NCBI GenBank assembly: GCA_963281155.1
Contig: CAUJLY010000003.1
Coordinates: 5,456,001 to 5,520,000 of the forward strand
DNA length: 64,000 nucleotides
From: Rhabditophanes sp. KR3021
Lineage: Eukaryota; Nematoda; Chromadorea; Rhabditida; Alloionematidae
Direction: 5' to 3'
Of this stretch, positions 45,312 through 57,900 are shown one piece after another. Within the stretch, counting starts at the first letter, position 1, and the number at the start of each line of letters is the position of its first letter. Position numbers and translations under genes: made by a program. The notes below the pieces were generated by a model. It did not search any database and was not told the origin of the DNA. It saw only the letters and a program-made list of their open reading frames with translations.

Positions 45312-46325
45312 TCATCCTTTCCTTCTTCGTGGATTGTTAGTAGATGAAGTTTGCGTATTTTTAAATGCATCAGAGTATTCTTGGCTCCTGGCTTCAGCGA
45401 TTCTAGACACATTTTTGACTACCTGACGCATTGACCTTTCTCTATTCGGTGGTGGTTGACCGGAAGGAGCTGACTCTGTCAATCCAATTTGTCTAAAGCT
45501 GCCTATCCTTTTTTGCACTACTCTGTTCTTATAGACGTCAGCCACCTTCGACATCTTTTTGGCTAGAAGTACCTATGGAAAAAAATTATGAAATGTGTAT
45601 ATTAATTAAAACGTACCTCATGCTTTTGTTGTTTGTTCTTTAGCATATCCTCATAGAAAAGAGTCAATTCGTCTTTCTTGTTGACTTCCAAATCAAGTTC
45701 CCTAATTTGAGGGTAGAAACATCGGTATACTAGGGCAGCAACAACGATCGGTACAACATAAATGACTGAAACGAGATATGCAATAAATCCCTTGGCATAT
45801 GCTTCTTCGCCAGTGATGATAGTGATGTGGACACTGGATTGGACTGTCTTGTTGATTCGGCACTCATACACACCCACATCACTCTCCTTAATCAGAGGAG
45901 CAAGGTATAAGAGACATCGTTGGAAGTTGACAGAAATGCGCCAATTTTCGAAAATTCAAATTATTAATGGGAGTTCCGTTCTTGGACCAAAAGGCAGTGT
46001 CGTTTTCGTGTTTGGTGGGACATTTGAGGGACAAAAAAATACCTTCCATCACGTGAATCGAGGAAATACCTTCTACCAACTCGTGTTCATACCTCTTTTG
46101 CTGTCCAAGAAACATCAACTTCATAAAAACTTTCTTCAACTTTTGGATGTTGCCTTTAAGTTGCTTATGCTTGATGTTTTCAAAGGTCGTGGAGTCTTCA
46201 ATTTGGTCAGCCTCATCATCGAAAGTTGGGTTTTGTTCTCTAGTTAGCCAGTTGCGGAGAAAGCAGTCAACGTCCAAAATGAGTAAGGAGAGTAGCAAAA
46301 GGGATAGCAATTTGTGAGAAAACAT
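45312..46325 (-). pseudogene. Immunoglobulin-domain type I membrane protein, one frameshift
   Basis: Exon 1 (46325..45617) starts with a signal peptide (MFSHKLLSLLLLSLLILDV). An Ig-like domain follows, with LKCPT (B-strand Cys), FWSKNGTPI (core Trp) and DVGVYECRI (F-strand Cys), then a TM helix (IAYLVSVIYVVPIVVAALVY) and a basic cytoplasmic tail. A 44-nt intron leads to exon 2 (45572..45312), ending NPRRRKG. Between the core Trp and the F-strand the frame changes by one base near AATTTTCGAAAATTGG (about 45950); the domain is otherwise intact. It is therefore a recent pseudogene, a polymorphism or a sequencing error. It resembles small nematode cell-surface Ig proteins; no specific orthologue is recognised. 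Confidence 0.6.
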
Positions 46326-46400
46326 TTTCTGCTAAAGATCTATCTAAAAATGAATCTTATCTATAGGTGTAAATTTAGGATAAAATATAATTAAAAGAAC

Positions 46401-46565
46401 GGATCCTAACTATACGAAACAAAAAGATTGCTTGAATAAAGTAATATTCGAAAATGGATCCTAACGATTATTTGAATAAAGTAATATTAAAAAATGGATC
46501 CTAACAATACGAAACAAAATGATTACTTGAATAAAGTAATATTCAAAAATGGATCCTAATGATAC
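46401..46565. repeat. Minisatellite with GGATCCTAA motif
   Basis: GGATCCTAA(C/T) recurs at 46401, 46456, 46496 and 46551 (spacing 55, 40, 55). The copies share TTGAATAAAGTAATATT and, in the long units, TACGAAACAAAA. The 40-bp unit lacks that internal block. It is non-coding, just upstream of the Ig gene. Confidence 0.85.
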
Positions 46566-46616
46566 GTAACATTATTTAATTATTCATTTTACTTCCAATG
46601 ATAGGATTACCTTACT

Positions 46617-47033
46617 GTGGCATCCATCGAACGTATCTGCGAAAGAAATCCCATTTCAATTGGGAGTATTGCAGAAGTAATGATGAAATCTTTTGTCATT
46701 GTGGAAGGGCTTCAACCGAGTTTCGAAGATACTACAAATTCACCCGAAACAAACGCAGCAAGTCGCCTATTGCCGAAGCCTTTAGTCTTTCTGCTGCTCA
46801 CCGAAGGATGTGGTTCGATGAAAAATAAAAAACTTGAGAACATTCTTATAAGAGAAACTGGATTTGAGCATCTGAAAGAACCTTTACACGTTTTAATAAT
46901 GGCACAAGCAGACTCTGAAGTTGAGTGCTACCAAAAGTTGGTATTATTGCTTCGGCCTACCTTCTTTCCAGAAGGCTTTTCAATTGTTTGCCTTCCCCTG
47001 AGCTCCCAGTTGCTTTTTGTTGATTTCGGTTAG
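46617..47033 (+). pseudogene. KH/STAR-type RNA-binding protein fragment
   Basis: The frame 46617-47033 includes GCGSMKNKKLENILIRE and FEHLKEPLHVLIMAQ, which resemble the GKGSM...K and HLxxxLHVLI parts of the extended KH domain of STAR/SF1 proteins. The preceding GxxG RNA-binding loop is not recognisable, and neighbouring frames also look coding-like. The start is missing and the end runs into unrelated sequence. Best read as a decayed copy. Confidence 0.45.
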
Positions 47034-47709
47034 GTCGAAGCATCATGATCGAAAGAATGAGGTGGAGTAGAGAGAAGGCAATGAGAGATAGACTGATTTA
47101 AGGTGGCAAATTAACCCCAATATAGCTGACAATTTGCCATATTAAATAGGAAAAGTTTGATTTTGCACAAAATTTGAGAAGGTTTTGGTCGACCTAAAGC
47201 AAAAAACAGCACTAGTACCTCATTCTTGATTAATTATTTTATATTAAATTTTGAGCTTGAAAAAATGATTTGGATTGGGGCTCCAAATACAGTACGGAGA
47301 TTTAAACGCCATTATCCAGTTGTTGCTGATAACGCCATCTATTCGGCTGCAAATTTTGATTCTTGCAAAAGTAAGTTTCGGAATGACTTAATTATCTAGA
47401 CAAATGCTGCACTATATTTTCGGCACTTAGATTTATATACGGTGTCAGACTTTTTAGATTAAATTATGATCGATTCAATTGTTCGAGATTAGATAGAAGT
47501 TTTTTAATCTGACTATCTCTATTACTTGTTTTGATCCATATATGGAGGAGAATATTATACACTACCAAGCAGCTACATTTTATACTATTGCTTTTATTGA
47601 CGATTAGCTTTCTCTGTTCCAGATACAATAGCCGTTTATTTGGTCTAATTTAGTGTTGCTATTAAAAGCCTATTTAGCTATTCTTGTAACTGTTTTTTAG
47701 AACTCAAAA
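47034..47709. other. Intergenic, nothing recognised
   Basis: 676 bp of AT-rich DNA containing the probable promoter of the orphan gene at 47710. TTTTTTAG at 47693-47700 directly before its 5' UTR could be a trans-splice acceptor. Confidence 0.4.
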
Positions 47710-49176
47710 ATGAATCCTTCTAATAAAGATGCAATGGAGGTAGCACTTAATCAACCTCAAATATTAAAGGATTGCACCGAAAACCCCTTCACATCGATTG
47801 CATTGTCTAATACAAACTCGAAATATTTTAATTTATCTAATAAACTGAAAACGACAGCCTTTATAGAAATGGGTGGTGATGATTTTGACGATTCAGGGAA
47901 TAATGAGTTTTGCATATACGAAGACCAAGTTTCAGGAGTTTTTTTTGGTATAACATTTAAGGATCACGATGAACTGACTGTCCTCGTCGATTCAATACCG
48001 ACTGAATGGTACGATAGTGTGACAATGTTTTGTGTTATTTTAATTGACCTCCACCTTAGTTCTGATTCTATTGGAATTTATTATATTCTCGGCATAATAT
48101 TTACCAACATATTTGCAAAACTAACTAATTCGACTAAGTTTTGCATTATTTTGAATGACGAACAAGTTTGGAGAAACAACCCAGATCATAATTTCAGCTT
48201 GGTTGGATTTGATTATGGGGAAATATTACTTATGTTACTGCATACCATGGAGTCCGATAAAATAAAGGAAATAAACCTCTCATACTACGGAATAAGAACA
48301 ACAACCTATCTTTTTTCAAATAATATGAATGAAGAAACAATCAAAAATAACTTCCCGAAATTAAAGGAAATATCATTTGACATTGACTTAGTGTTTCAAG
48401 ATGATATATCTGATTATGATGAGTGCCACAATGCAATCGAAAAATCTTCAAACATTTTTCTTAAGCCAAAGGCACTATATAATACACATGCCGAGCACCT
48501 TCCCGTTTTAATGAGAATGAACAAATTGCTGGGAGGTAAATTCAAAGATACCAAAATATTGTTTCATATTAACAATTTTATGACGGCTGCTAAAACATTT
48601 GAAGTTGAAAATGGGAACGATAATTGTAATTTGTGCATCGCACTAGACTTAGACATTCCTGAGATCTTGAATCTCCTTTTATCAAAAGAAAATGAAGAGA
48701 AATGCAAGATGAATTTATTTCGAAGAAAATTATTCAAATCTTCGTTCTTTAAAAATTTATTCAGCTTTAATGTGAGTGAATTGTGCATGATGTCGTCTAC
48801 TGTGCCTGATTTGTGTGATGAAAAAGTCTGTCAATTTAAGAAAAGTATTTGCCTATTTTCTCCATTTTTAACAACTTTGATAATTGACAATATAGGAATT
48901 AATATCAATGATATTGGGAAGAAATTGGCAGCTGCATATCCCAGACTAACAAAAATGATACTTCATATAAATGAATACAATCAAACGTACGACTCGTATG
49001 ATAACGACTTTTTTGTCCCATTTACCAAACTTGAAATACTGTCTTTATACTGTCTAAAATATAAGGAATTTGAATATCCTCCATCACTTAGAATCTTGGA
49101 GATAACATGTGTACATCACCGTCAAGTCATTCCAGAACCGGAGATCGGTGATATAAAACAATTAAGAAGTACATAA
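47710..49176 (+). CDS. Orphan 488-residue protein, LRR-like C-terminal half
   Basis: A single-exon ORF with ATG nine bases after a TTTTTTAG acceptor. I recognise no family. It has no signal peptide or N-terminal F-box. An acidic patch (GGDDFDDSGNNEF) lies near residue 60, and a hydrophobic stretch (YYILGIIFTNIFAKL) near 125. Spaced leucine motifs (FPKLKEISFD, YPRLTKMILHI, FTKLEILSLYCLKYKEF, SLRILEITC) suggest leucine-rich-repeat-like strands. Such rapidly evolving LRR-like genes are common lineage-specific families in nematodes, often with an F-box. Codon use and length make it a credible gene. Confidence 0.6.
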   Translation: MNPSNKDAMEVALNQPQILKDCTENPFTSIALSNTNSKYFNLSNKLKTTAFIEMGGDDFDDSGNNEFCIYEDQVSGVFFGITFKDHDELTVLVDSIPTEWYDSVTMFCVILIDLHLSSDSIGIYYILGIIFTNIFAKLTNSTKFCIILNDEQVWRNNPDHNFSLVGFDYGEILLMLLHTMESDKIKEINLSYYGIRTTTYLFSNNMNEETIKNNFPKLKEISFDIDLVFQDDISDYDECHNAIEKSSNIFLKPKALYNTHAEHLPVLMRMNKLLGGKFKDTKILFHINNFMTAAKTFEVENGNDNCNLCIALDLDIPEILNLLLSKENEEKCKMNLFRRKLFKSSFFKNLFSFNVSELCMMSSTVPDLCDEKVCQFKKSICLFSPFLTTLIIDNIGININDIGKKLAAAYPRLTKMILHINEYNQTYDSYDNDFFVPFTKLEILSLYCLKYKEFEYPPSLRILEITCVHHRQVIPEPEIGDIKQLRST

Positions 49177-49706
49177 AAGCGCAATATGATAAATGATGAT
49201 AGCTGCTTGTGCTACAAACGAAAACAATCACTTAACTCGTGTGTTGTAAAATATTCATTCAACAAAGTGTCACACTGCATTCACTACAACATGAAAAAAG
49301 ATTTACATTTGTTTGGGACCGAACATTGGGATCAACTGTGAATTAATGCAAGTAAACGTATAATCTAAAAAATGTTAAATTTCTTTTAACATGTGTATTT
49401 TATTATTCTATCTTTGTATACGAAACTATCTCATTCAAGTTAATTTTTATACTTTCATAGTCTTTGATGAAATTAGTGTAAACAATTAAAGATAAATAAT
49501 TTATTAATCTCTAAAAAATTATTGTGTGAAAGTGAATGATAAATTAATAAAAGCTTTTATGTATTATATGTGTTGTATTATATAATTATTTTTTAATCCA
49601 TTCACCAAATGATTCAATATGTACATACTTTTAAAAACATTTACAATTTTTGAAACAATTAAATCCTTTATTTTAAAAGAACCATAATTTGGAATCACAG
49701 AAACGT
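49177..49706. other. Convergent intergenic region
   Basis: 530 bp AT-rich between the 3' ends of the orphan gene and cdc-6. Nothing else recognised. Confidence 0.45.
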
Positions 49707-50886
49707 TCAAATATTTAATTTTTCGATTTCAGAAATCATTTGATGGTCTGCAATAGCTTTTAATGCAGCTCCAGCATCAACTCCAAGTGTATATTTTCCA
49801 TTTTTCACACGAATATAACTTTGTGATTCGAGCAAGGAGAGAGCGTCTTTAATTTCAAATCTATTACATGGAGCAGCTTTCAATATAGGCTGAACTTTTT
49901 CATAAGCTTTTGCTAACATTGCTTCAGTTATTGCAGGTGTCTTTAGTTTTAAGGATAATTTGAGGATAATAGCCATGATTATTTTAGGCTGATTTGGAAT
50001 TTTAGTTCGAACAATTGGTGAAGCAGAAACACTATTGAGATTGGCAAATATTTTGGCATAAGCGGATTTTTTTACAGCAGGTGTCTTAGGTTCATCTTTT
50101 ACAATTTCATTTTCTTCATCATTATCCTCATCATTATCCTCGTCGCTATCTACATTTCCACTCCGAAGACACTGCCTGGCAGTCGTTAACGCTGACCTTA
50201 CATCCCCTGTTTGAGCAGCAATTCTTTTTGAACAAAGCTGAATGGCAGCCTGATCCAAATCTCCTTCCTTAATCAAAGTGTTGTTGATGATCATAGCTAT
50301 TTCATTGGAAGTGTAAGGCATGAAGTTGATGGTTAAGGGAGCTTCATTTCCTTTCAGTTTTGGAAGCATTCTATGGGTAAGATCGAGCGTATTTGCTACA
50401 CCGATCACAAATACTTTGCCCTTGAAAAGAGTAGGCCAGTCGTAAATGATATACAACAAAAGAGGATTGTGCCCATGAAGATAATCAATCTCATCTAGCA
50501 CTAATAATAGAGGCTTGTTTCTTTCCTTAAAATGTATTTCAATGTTCTTCAAAGCTTGGCTACAGTGAAATGTGGTATTCATACATTTCATTGAAATGAC
50601 ATTGTATAATGCCGTCTTTGTATGCGAAGAGACACAATTAATTGTGAAGACGTCAATCTAAATAAAACATAAAACTTAAATGAGGGTTTTTTCTACTTAC
50701 ATCTTTTCTTTTACTTAAAGATTCAGCAATTATATCCATAGTAGCACTTTTGCCAGTTCCTGGCTTCCCAGAGATATACATCGAGCAAAACGATTGATGC
50801 TTGATTGCATAGCATACAGCATCATAAATTTGGGCGGTTTCCTTTTCTCTAGCAGCTAGAGGTTTTGGTTTAGAAGCTTTTGACAT
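49707..50886 (-). CDS. cdc-6: CDC6 replication licensing ATPase
   Basis: Two exons (50886..50701, 50657..49707) with a 43-nt intron give 378 residues. CDC6 binds ORC and loads the MCM helicase at origins. AAA+ motifs: PLAAREKE start, Walker A SGKPGTGKS (about 39-47), Walker B LVLDEIDYL (about 114-122), sensor I VANTLDLTHRMLPKL (CDC6-type; ORC1 has ANTMDLPER), and sensor II GDVRSALTTAR. An acidic insert (SDEDNDEDNDEEN) precedes a C-terminal winged-helix domain. The ATG lies directly before the AAA+ core, so the usual N-terminal regulatory arm with CDK sites and cyclin-binding motif is absent unless an upstream exon was missed. Confidence 0.87.
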
Positions 50887-51941
50887 AATTATAGGTGATA
50901 ATCAATTTAAAAACAAGAATAATGTCACTACTATTGTGGTTAACCGCGACATTATTTGTGCAGTCTGGTTTCAAAAAGAAATTTGGAATAAAGATGCTTT
51001 GGAAGTGTTGAATATCGTCGTATATATAATTACTATATTTATGTTATTTCTTTATTCATATTTATGGTATTTTTTATTACCATATATATTAATGTGTAAG
51101 CCCAATAAAATAGATTGTCTTGCTAGCCTATGTCGACTGACGTCATAATACTAGAACTGCTCTCCGCTTTATGTGCAGAAAAATCAGTTAATCCATTATT
51201 TGAAAACAGATCTTTTTTACAGTTGAAAAACAAAAGTCAAATTTATGTCGAACGATGCAGCAACTCATATCAAAAAATTTGAGTTTATACATAAAATTCA
51301 AATACAATTTTAACGGATAAACTTTTATATATACACATACGTCAACTTTCTCTTTTCTTTGCACCTGTTATTCTACTCTCCTTCTTCAAATGGGAAAAAT
51401 AGAATATGCTGAACAATGTCATTGGTATTCAGGCAAAAAAATCAAAAATTTGTAGAACATAATAATATATCTATCTTTATATAATAATTTATCTATTCAC
51501 TGTATGTATTTTCATCAAATAAAAACCTTACTTATATTTTATGTCTTGTTTATTATTTATTTAATCAAACGTTTTTTTAAAAAATTATTATTTTCTTTTG
51601 TTAATAACACAGTTTGTTCGACCAAGTTAGTGTCTGACTTTTTGCCAAATTTTTGAATATGCACATCTCCAATTTCTACTTTCCCTCTCGTGCAAGGATT
51701 AACGCATTTTAAAAGTTAGCTTGGCGTTCAGCTTAGTATAGTTCTTTGATGAGCATATATAGCTCGTTGAAGTTGCCTATTGTTAAAATGATTTACATTG
51801 TGCCATCAAATTACTCTATAAGCACTTAATAATATTTTCGGCACTACCTTATAGCTTATAATTTTTAAGATTTAATATGAACAACTTATATTTTCAGATA
51901 TTACTACCATATAAAAACTTGAAAATATAGTAACCAATAAT
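50887..51941. other. Divergent intergenic region (cdc-6 / TRRAP)
   Basis: 1055 bp between divergent genes, probably with both promoters. A 70-codon plus ORF at 50936-51148 is hydrophobic and AT-driven and not convincing. Confidence 0.45.
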
Positions 51942-54900
51942 ATGAGTTATGGCCAACAATTTGGGCGTAATCAGCCGCAGCCTGTTGAAAGGCAACAAGT
52001 AATGAGGCATGTTGTCTTGCATACAGAAGCACTGATCGCCGTTCAAGATATTAGAAGTTATATGCAACAACTGGATGCTAGAGATACAACGTTAGATGAT
52101 AAGCTTGCCTTGTATGATGTACGTTGTATTATTACCATTTTTGCATTTAATAATTTTTTCAGTTGCTTATGACTTCGATTGACAAGTTGCAGATGTATGA
52201 TCGTGACCATACAACCCTCGAAGACGCTATACGTTTCTTGTCGAAGAAATTAGAGTCGATAGAACCTGCTTTTGTTGAGTCTGATGAAAGACATCTACTC
52301 AGAGTCAAAATCTTATGCTGTCTAGGAATTTTTCATGCAATCCCGCGTAACATGACCTCGCACCAACTTTCTGAAGGAGTATTACTATTTGCAGTTCAAC
52401 AAGACAATGAGTACAATGCGATTAAAGCTTTAGAAAATTATCAGATTTTTTTCAACTTCCAGAAGTTCTGTGTTTCTTCTGAGCTGTCAACCTTTGTTGA
52501 AGATTCAATCAAAATGTACGCAAACATTACAACCAAGATCCGTGAAGGAGGTGTTTTTACCGAAATCGCTCAGCTGGAACTGGATCTTCGTAAAATAAGA
52601 TTAACCACGATTGATAAGGAGACGTTGAAAAAATTAATGGACAAATACAGTCGGGAAACTGAATTATGTATTTACGAAGCTGCTACATCACGTGTCGGAG
52701 ATCGTGTCAAATTCTATCCAAAAGCCAAGCAGAGTTTTAAAGTACTAGCACACCTTCCAACTCTCTACACAAATCTTTTTAATTATACAGAGAAGAACCG
52801 GGAAAGGTTTAATTGCTGTCTAGAGTTATGTCTTACATTGCTTGATTTCACAAGATGCAGTATTGATGATGACAAGAGAAAAGCTGGCGACAAGAATACA
52901 CTGAGTCTGATTTACATTGCTCAGATTAAAACTTTGGAATTTCTTGCTAAAGTTGTTAAGGTCTTTAGTACCAGTCACAACAAACAAGAAATTGGGATGA
53001 AATTTGCAGATTCTTACCTAAATATTTTCTCATGTACTAAATTCGAACCATTGCCAGAAAGAAAAGAATTCCTTAACTCGCTCAAACAAATGTTCGACTC
53101 TGAATTTGGTGTACACATGATAAAACTAATTCCTGAATTATGTTTTGAAGCTAATATTCTCGGCATGAGGATCAGTGAGCAAGAAAGTTTAAGAGTTTGT
53201 GGATCCGAAATGGTTTGTGATATGTTTTCCAAAACAATCAGATACCTGAGTTATGAACTACTAGCAATGGTTTTGAATCATTGTCAAATCGAGATAATTG
53301 ACACAAAAAATGGAGTTGCAACAAATGTAAAGTACTTGAATTTGGTTATTGAACTTGTTCAGCATGCCATGACTATTGAAAATGACCAAAAGAAGCCGGT
53401 TAGACGATTGATATTTCACGTCTTGGAGTGCCTAGTCCACAAGTTGGGGTTGCTAGCTGATTATTATGTTCCTTTTTTCAAGTCTAATGAGTACATGTCT
53501 TTGACTAGTAAGCATATGGACATTGCAAATAAATTACCTCCCCAATCACCTGCGAATACGTTTCTGAAGATAAATATGAACGCGTTAGTTCCAACTAGGC
53601 CGGAAGAAGAACATGTGCCTTTGAGTAAGATGTACCGTGATTGCCGCCATTCAAAGCTAAACTCACAAATGAGTCCTTCCGAGGTTAGAATGTTGTGGAT
53701 CAAAATCTTTGAAACAGCCAAGCATTTACTTAGTTCTATGAAACAAACCAATCCAATTAACGGTGGAGATATCATTGGCAATGAACTGGAAATTCTGGAA
53801 GAACTTTTAATTCGTGGATACAAATCCGTTGAGATTCTAAAACTCCATAAAATTTACCAACAAGTGGTTAGAAAAATTCCAGAAAACCCAAATTCCATGG
53901 CAGATGACAAGAAAATAATTGAACTGTATTGTACAACCTTTTATCAGAACTTGGATTCAAGCACATGGATTTATCTGTTAAAAAGAAACTTCTCGAGAAT
54001 GACCGGAAATGTCATGATCTGCTCCGAGCAATTTACCATTGTCATGAAACTTCTAGAATACCCTCTTTTCTTCGAAGAATATTGCAATTGGTTTTTCATG
54101 TACATTCGGGAAACTATCAAAAAATTCCGAGATTCATCCTACGAGAAGAACAATTATGATCGCAAGATCTTCCAAAAGATATTTTCTCCTAATCCAGCTA
54201 AAAACACCGACAAAACATATGATTTGTTGTCGAAGGTTTACAGACCACATGTCGTCCCAATAGTAAAAGCGCTCTTTGAAAATATTTTTAAAACTCCAGA
54301 CTGCTCATTTTACTTACACTTGATAAGATCTATGCACAAATCATCTAACGAACTAGTCCAAAAGGTGTTGCGCGAAGAATTAAAGCCTCTCTTCAGCTCC
54401 ATTTACTTATGCATGCTGAGATTGATGTCGTGGGAAAGAAAATCACACAGAGAAGTGATTAGTGACACAACAATGTCCTTTGCGCCTACTTTCATTGGAG
54501 ATGCCAGATTTATTCCTTTGTGGATGATTGCAGTCAAACTGTGCTTGAAGCCAATTAACACTATTTCCTGTTTAAATCAATGCTACAGCTCAATTGACGA
54601 AATTACTACAAACGTTAATTGCTCCAGTTTATTTGATCTAGGGTGTCAAGACGTGGGGAGTATAAATGAAACTTTGCATGATTGGCTGGTTCAAATTGCA
54701 GGTTCACCTTCTGAAACCACTAAATATCGCCTTGAAAACAACAAAAGAATTGGTCGATTTGGGTTTTCCATTAATAATAGATACTTTGATAATTATCCCT
54801 TAGTTAGCCAAATTAATACTTCTTTTAATGAGCCTCTTTTGCATCTTTACTTCACACGAAATATGCCAAATTTCAAGGATGCTGTTCAACATGCAGAAAA

Positions 54901-57900
54901 ATGCAACTTGCTTAACAATGCAGAGAAATTAATTGACGATCTTACCTCAACAGAAACAATCGTAGGAACCATGCCATTGGGAGATGCTTTGAATGTTGCC
55001 ATGAAAGTGATTAGTTCATGGATGAATTATAAGGAGGAAATGCTTACTCAAAAGCAAAAAGAAAGCTATTATACCAAGACATTAATGTACATCGAAGATG
55101 CATTTGCTTTGTGCAGGAAAGTAATTTTGACTGCTCTCAGACCTCACGACATCAAGATTCCAAGAGAGGAAGCTTTTCAAAATACGATTAAGCAATCTTT
55201 ACAAGCAGTAAGAGCAAGAATGGACAGAAACGACATTCGTCAGGTAATCATTTCTTTAGTGACCTTAAAAAATAATTCTCTTGTAAAGTGAGTTCAGGAG
55301 CTCCTATAGTAGAGACTCTTAACAAGGCTTGACTCAGTAGTTCCACGTCTGCAAAATGCATGATTATGTTTGATGGTCGGCAGCTTACCTTCAGCGGCAA
55401 CTTGTAGTCATATTATGACACTTCTTTCAGACGTAGGCTTCTTTTTAGAACATGAGTAGCCGTTGGCATCATCATTTGGTCGTCTTATCCTTAACCTATC
55501 AATTTGTTGGGGTATAAATATGTATTTATAATGACGAAGCTAATTTAAGATCAAGTAAAAGAATGCTTTTCCAATTAGCATTTTATTCATATTTTAATAA
55601 ACATAAAAATTGAATTGTCACGGGTGACATGCATCCACTAGATAAATATATTTAAAATGAAATAATACTTACATTCAATCATTATCCTTGCAGATTGTGA
55701 AGAAAAACGATTTAAAGCTTAGAATTGCCATGAAGAGTGCTTTGTTTGTTGTGTTTGCTTCTGCCTTTGACAAAGTTGGTCGCCCCGAAGACTACAAGCT
55801 AATGCATGTAGTTTTTCAAAATCAAGTGCTGATGGCGGTGCTGGAACAATTAGACGAACAATTCAGTGATGGGTTTTACATGGATTCTTCGATGCTAGCC
55901 GAAACTATTGCCAATTTTGTCTGGGATAATGGCTCATATCTAGGATTTGCTTTCTTCAAGAGAGCTGTCATGTTGGTTGAAAGTTTCTTGGGAGCTCCAG
56001 CAGGTTATGGTTATAAATTGCCACTTTTCTCATATACTCTAAAGTACATTCAAGAAAATGCTTTAGACATCAAGATTTTTTCCAGAAGAGGAAGTTTGAA
56101 TTTTTTCTTCAATGTTTTAAAGGAAGCTCCATATTACTTCGTTCATGAAAATTTTACGATTTTCTTCAATTTCTTTACCTACATGATTAGGAACGATCTT
56201 TATGAAAATTATACTCAAAATTGTGAATTGGCAAGGGAAGCCATGGTAGAATTATTCAAAAAATTCGGAAAAAGGAACAATGATTCGGACGGATGTGTCG
56301 TTAGGAGTCCTGAAAGTTTGACTCAACTTATTGAGCACATTTTTTCTGAAAATCAAGAATTAAGCAAATGTGGAATATCAGTTATTTCCGAAATTTTCTC
56401 AACTTTCACAGATCAGCCAATGCAGCTCGTAGCTGAACAGTTGTATCAATGTATGAAGGCTAAGATAAAGTTTTTGACTAATCATGCAAACACCTGTACA
56501 ATTGACACTTATATTGGAACTTTGTATGGTATCACTGAAGCCATGAAGATGGATGAAGTAAAATATTTCATTGCTTCATCTAATGATGACGATTTTGGTC
56601 CACTTATTGAGTTGGCGAAACAATCCATATCTAGAACTGAAAGCCAGATACAGGAAGTTTGGAAATCTAGGACTGCAGCTTCCGCCTTTGCTGATGTCAT
56701 CAACGAAGAATTTAATTATTACCCAGCTGTTAGGCTAGCTGAGACCAAATTTCTCATAGCTGCTTATGAGTATCTAGTGAAGATGCACCAACCTGGCCAG
56801 CTTCAAATAGACAATCCCGTATGCATCTATATAAAGGAAGTAACGTCAGCCTTCCTAAAATTAATTACGAATTGCAGTGGAAATTTAAGAGAAACACTAG
56901 CTCAAGAGTTACTCAAAGCAAAGACTGCTTTCCTCGGTCTAGGGTATGATGTATCGTTTTTTATCAATGTCACTGAATTCCGTGCCGCATGCAGAGAACT
57001 TTTTAGTGGACTTCAAAAATTCAATCTAGAGGCATTGTCTGCATTTGTCTGTATAACTTCGATTGTCAATTCTGAAACTCTTATAAGTGATATCAGATCT
57101 GTGTTTAACAAAACGATTAAAGTTTACCTTGAGAATTTCAATAATATGTTTACTGATCAATTCAGATCTATCAAGAAGGTGATCAGGATCATTTGTGATA
57201 GACAAATGAAAGATGTCGAATATTTGGAGCCTTTGTTAATTTTGATTGGGAGACTTTCTACCACATATTTCATCGACGAAGAATTTCAATTCGAAAAGGA
57301 TATTATTCCCTTGATCAACGCTTACCCTGAACAAGTTATCAATTTCTTCTGTGTTTCTGAAAAGATCTACGACAGATACTTTTATCAATTGTTTAAGAAA
57401 CTGCTCTGTTTCAACGAAACTACTGCTTTAAAGCAATATCTAAAAGACAACCCGATTGTTTTTACTCAACTACTAAGCAAGAAAGCTAAATCTCCAGACG
57501 GTAAAAGTTGGTTGGATGTAAAATTCAACGAGTACCACTCCAGAGAATATTGGGATTTATTTGTTTATGGGATAATCCTTCACACCATAGTCAAAGAAAG
57601 AGAGTGGTGGGGCAAACAAAAGGAAATATGTGACTTAATTAAAGTCTACTTTGACAGTGATGAATTTACATCTACTTATTGCATTACACTACACATCAAC
57701 ACAACTGGAAGTACCACCAAAATTAAGAAGCTTGATTTGCCTATGTACAGAGTTCCCGAATACATGGTCAAAATCTTACTGTTGTATTTCATTGAAAATC
57801 TAGATGACTTCGATCTTCTCTTGACAATTAACAGAGTCAACGACAACCAATATTTCACTGACTTTACTTTTTATCACGTGTTTCTTGCTGAAGAAATCTA

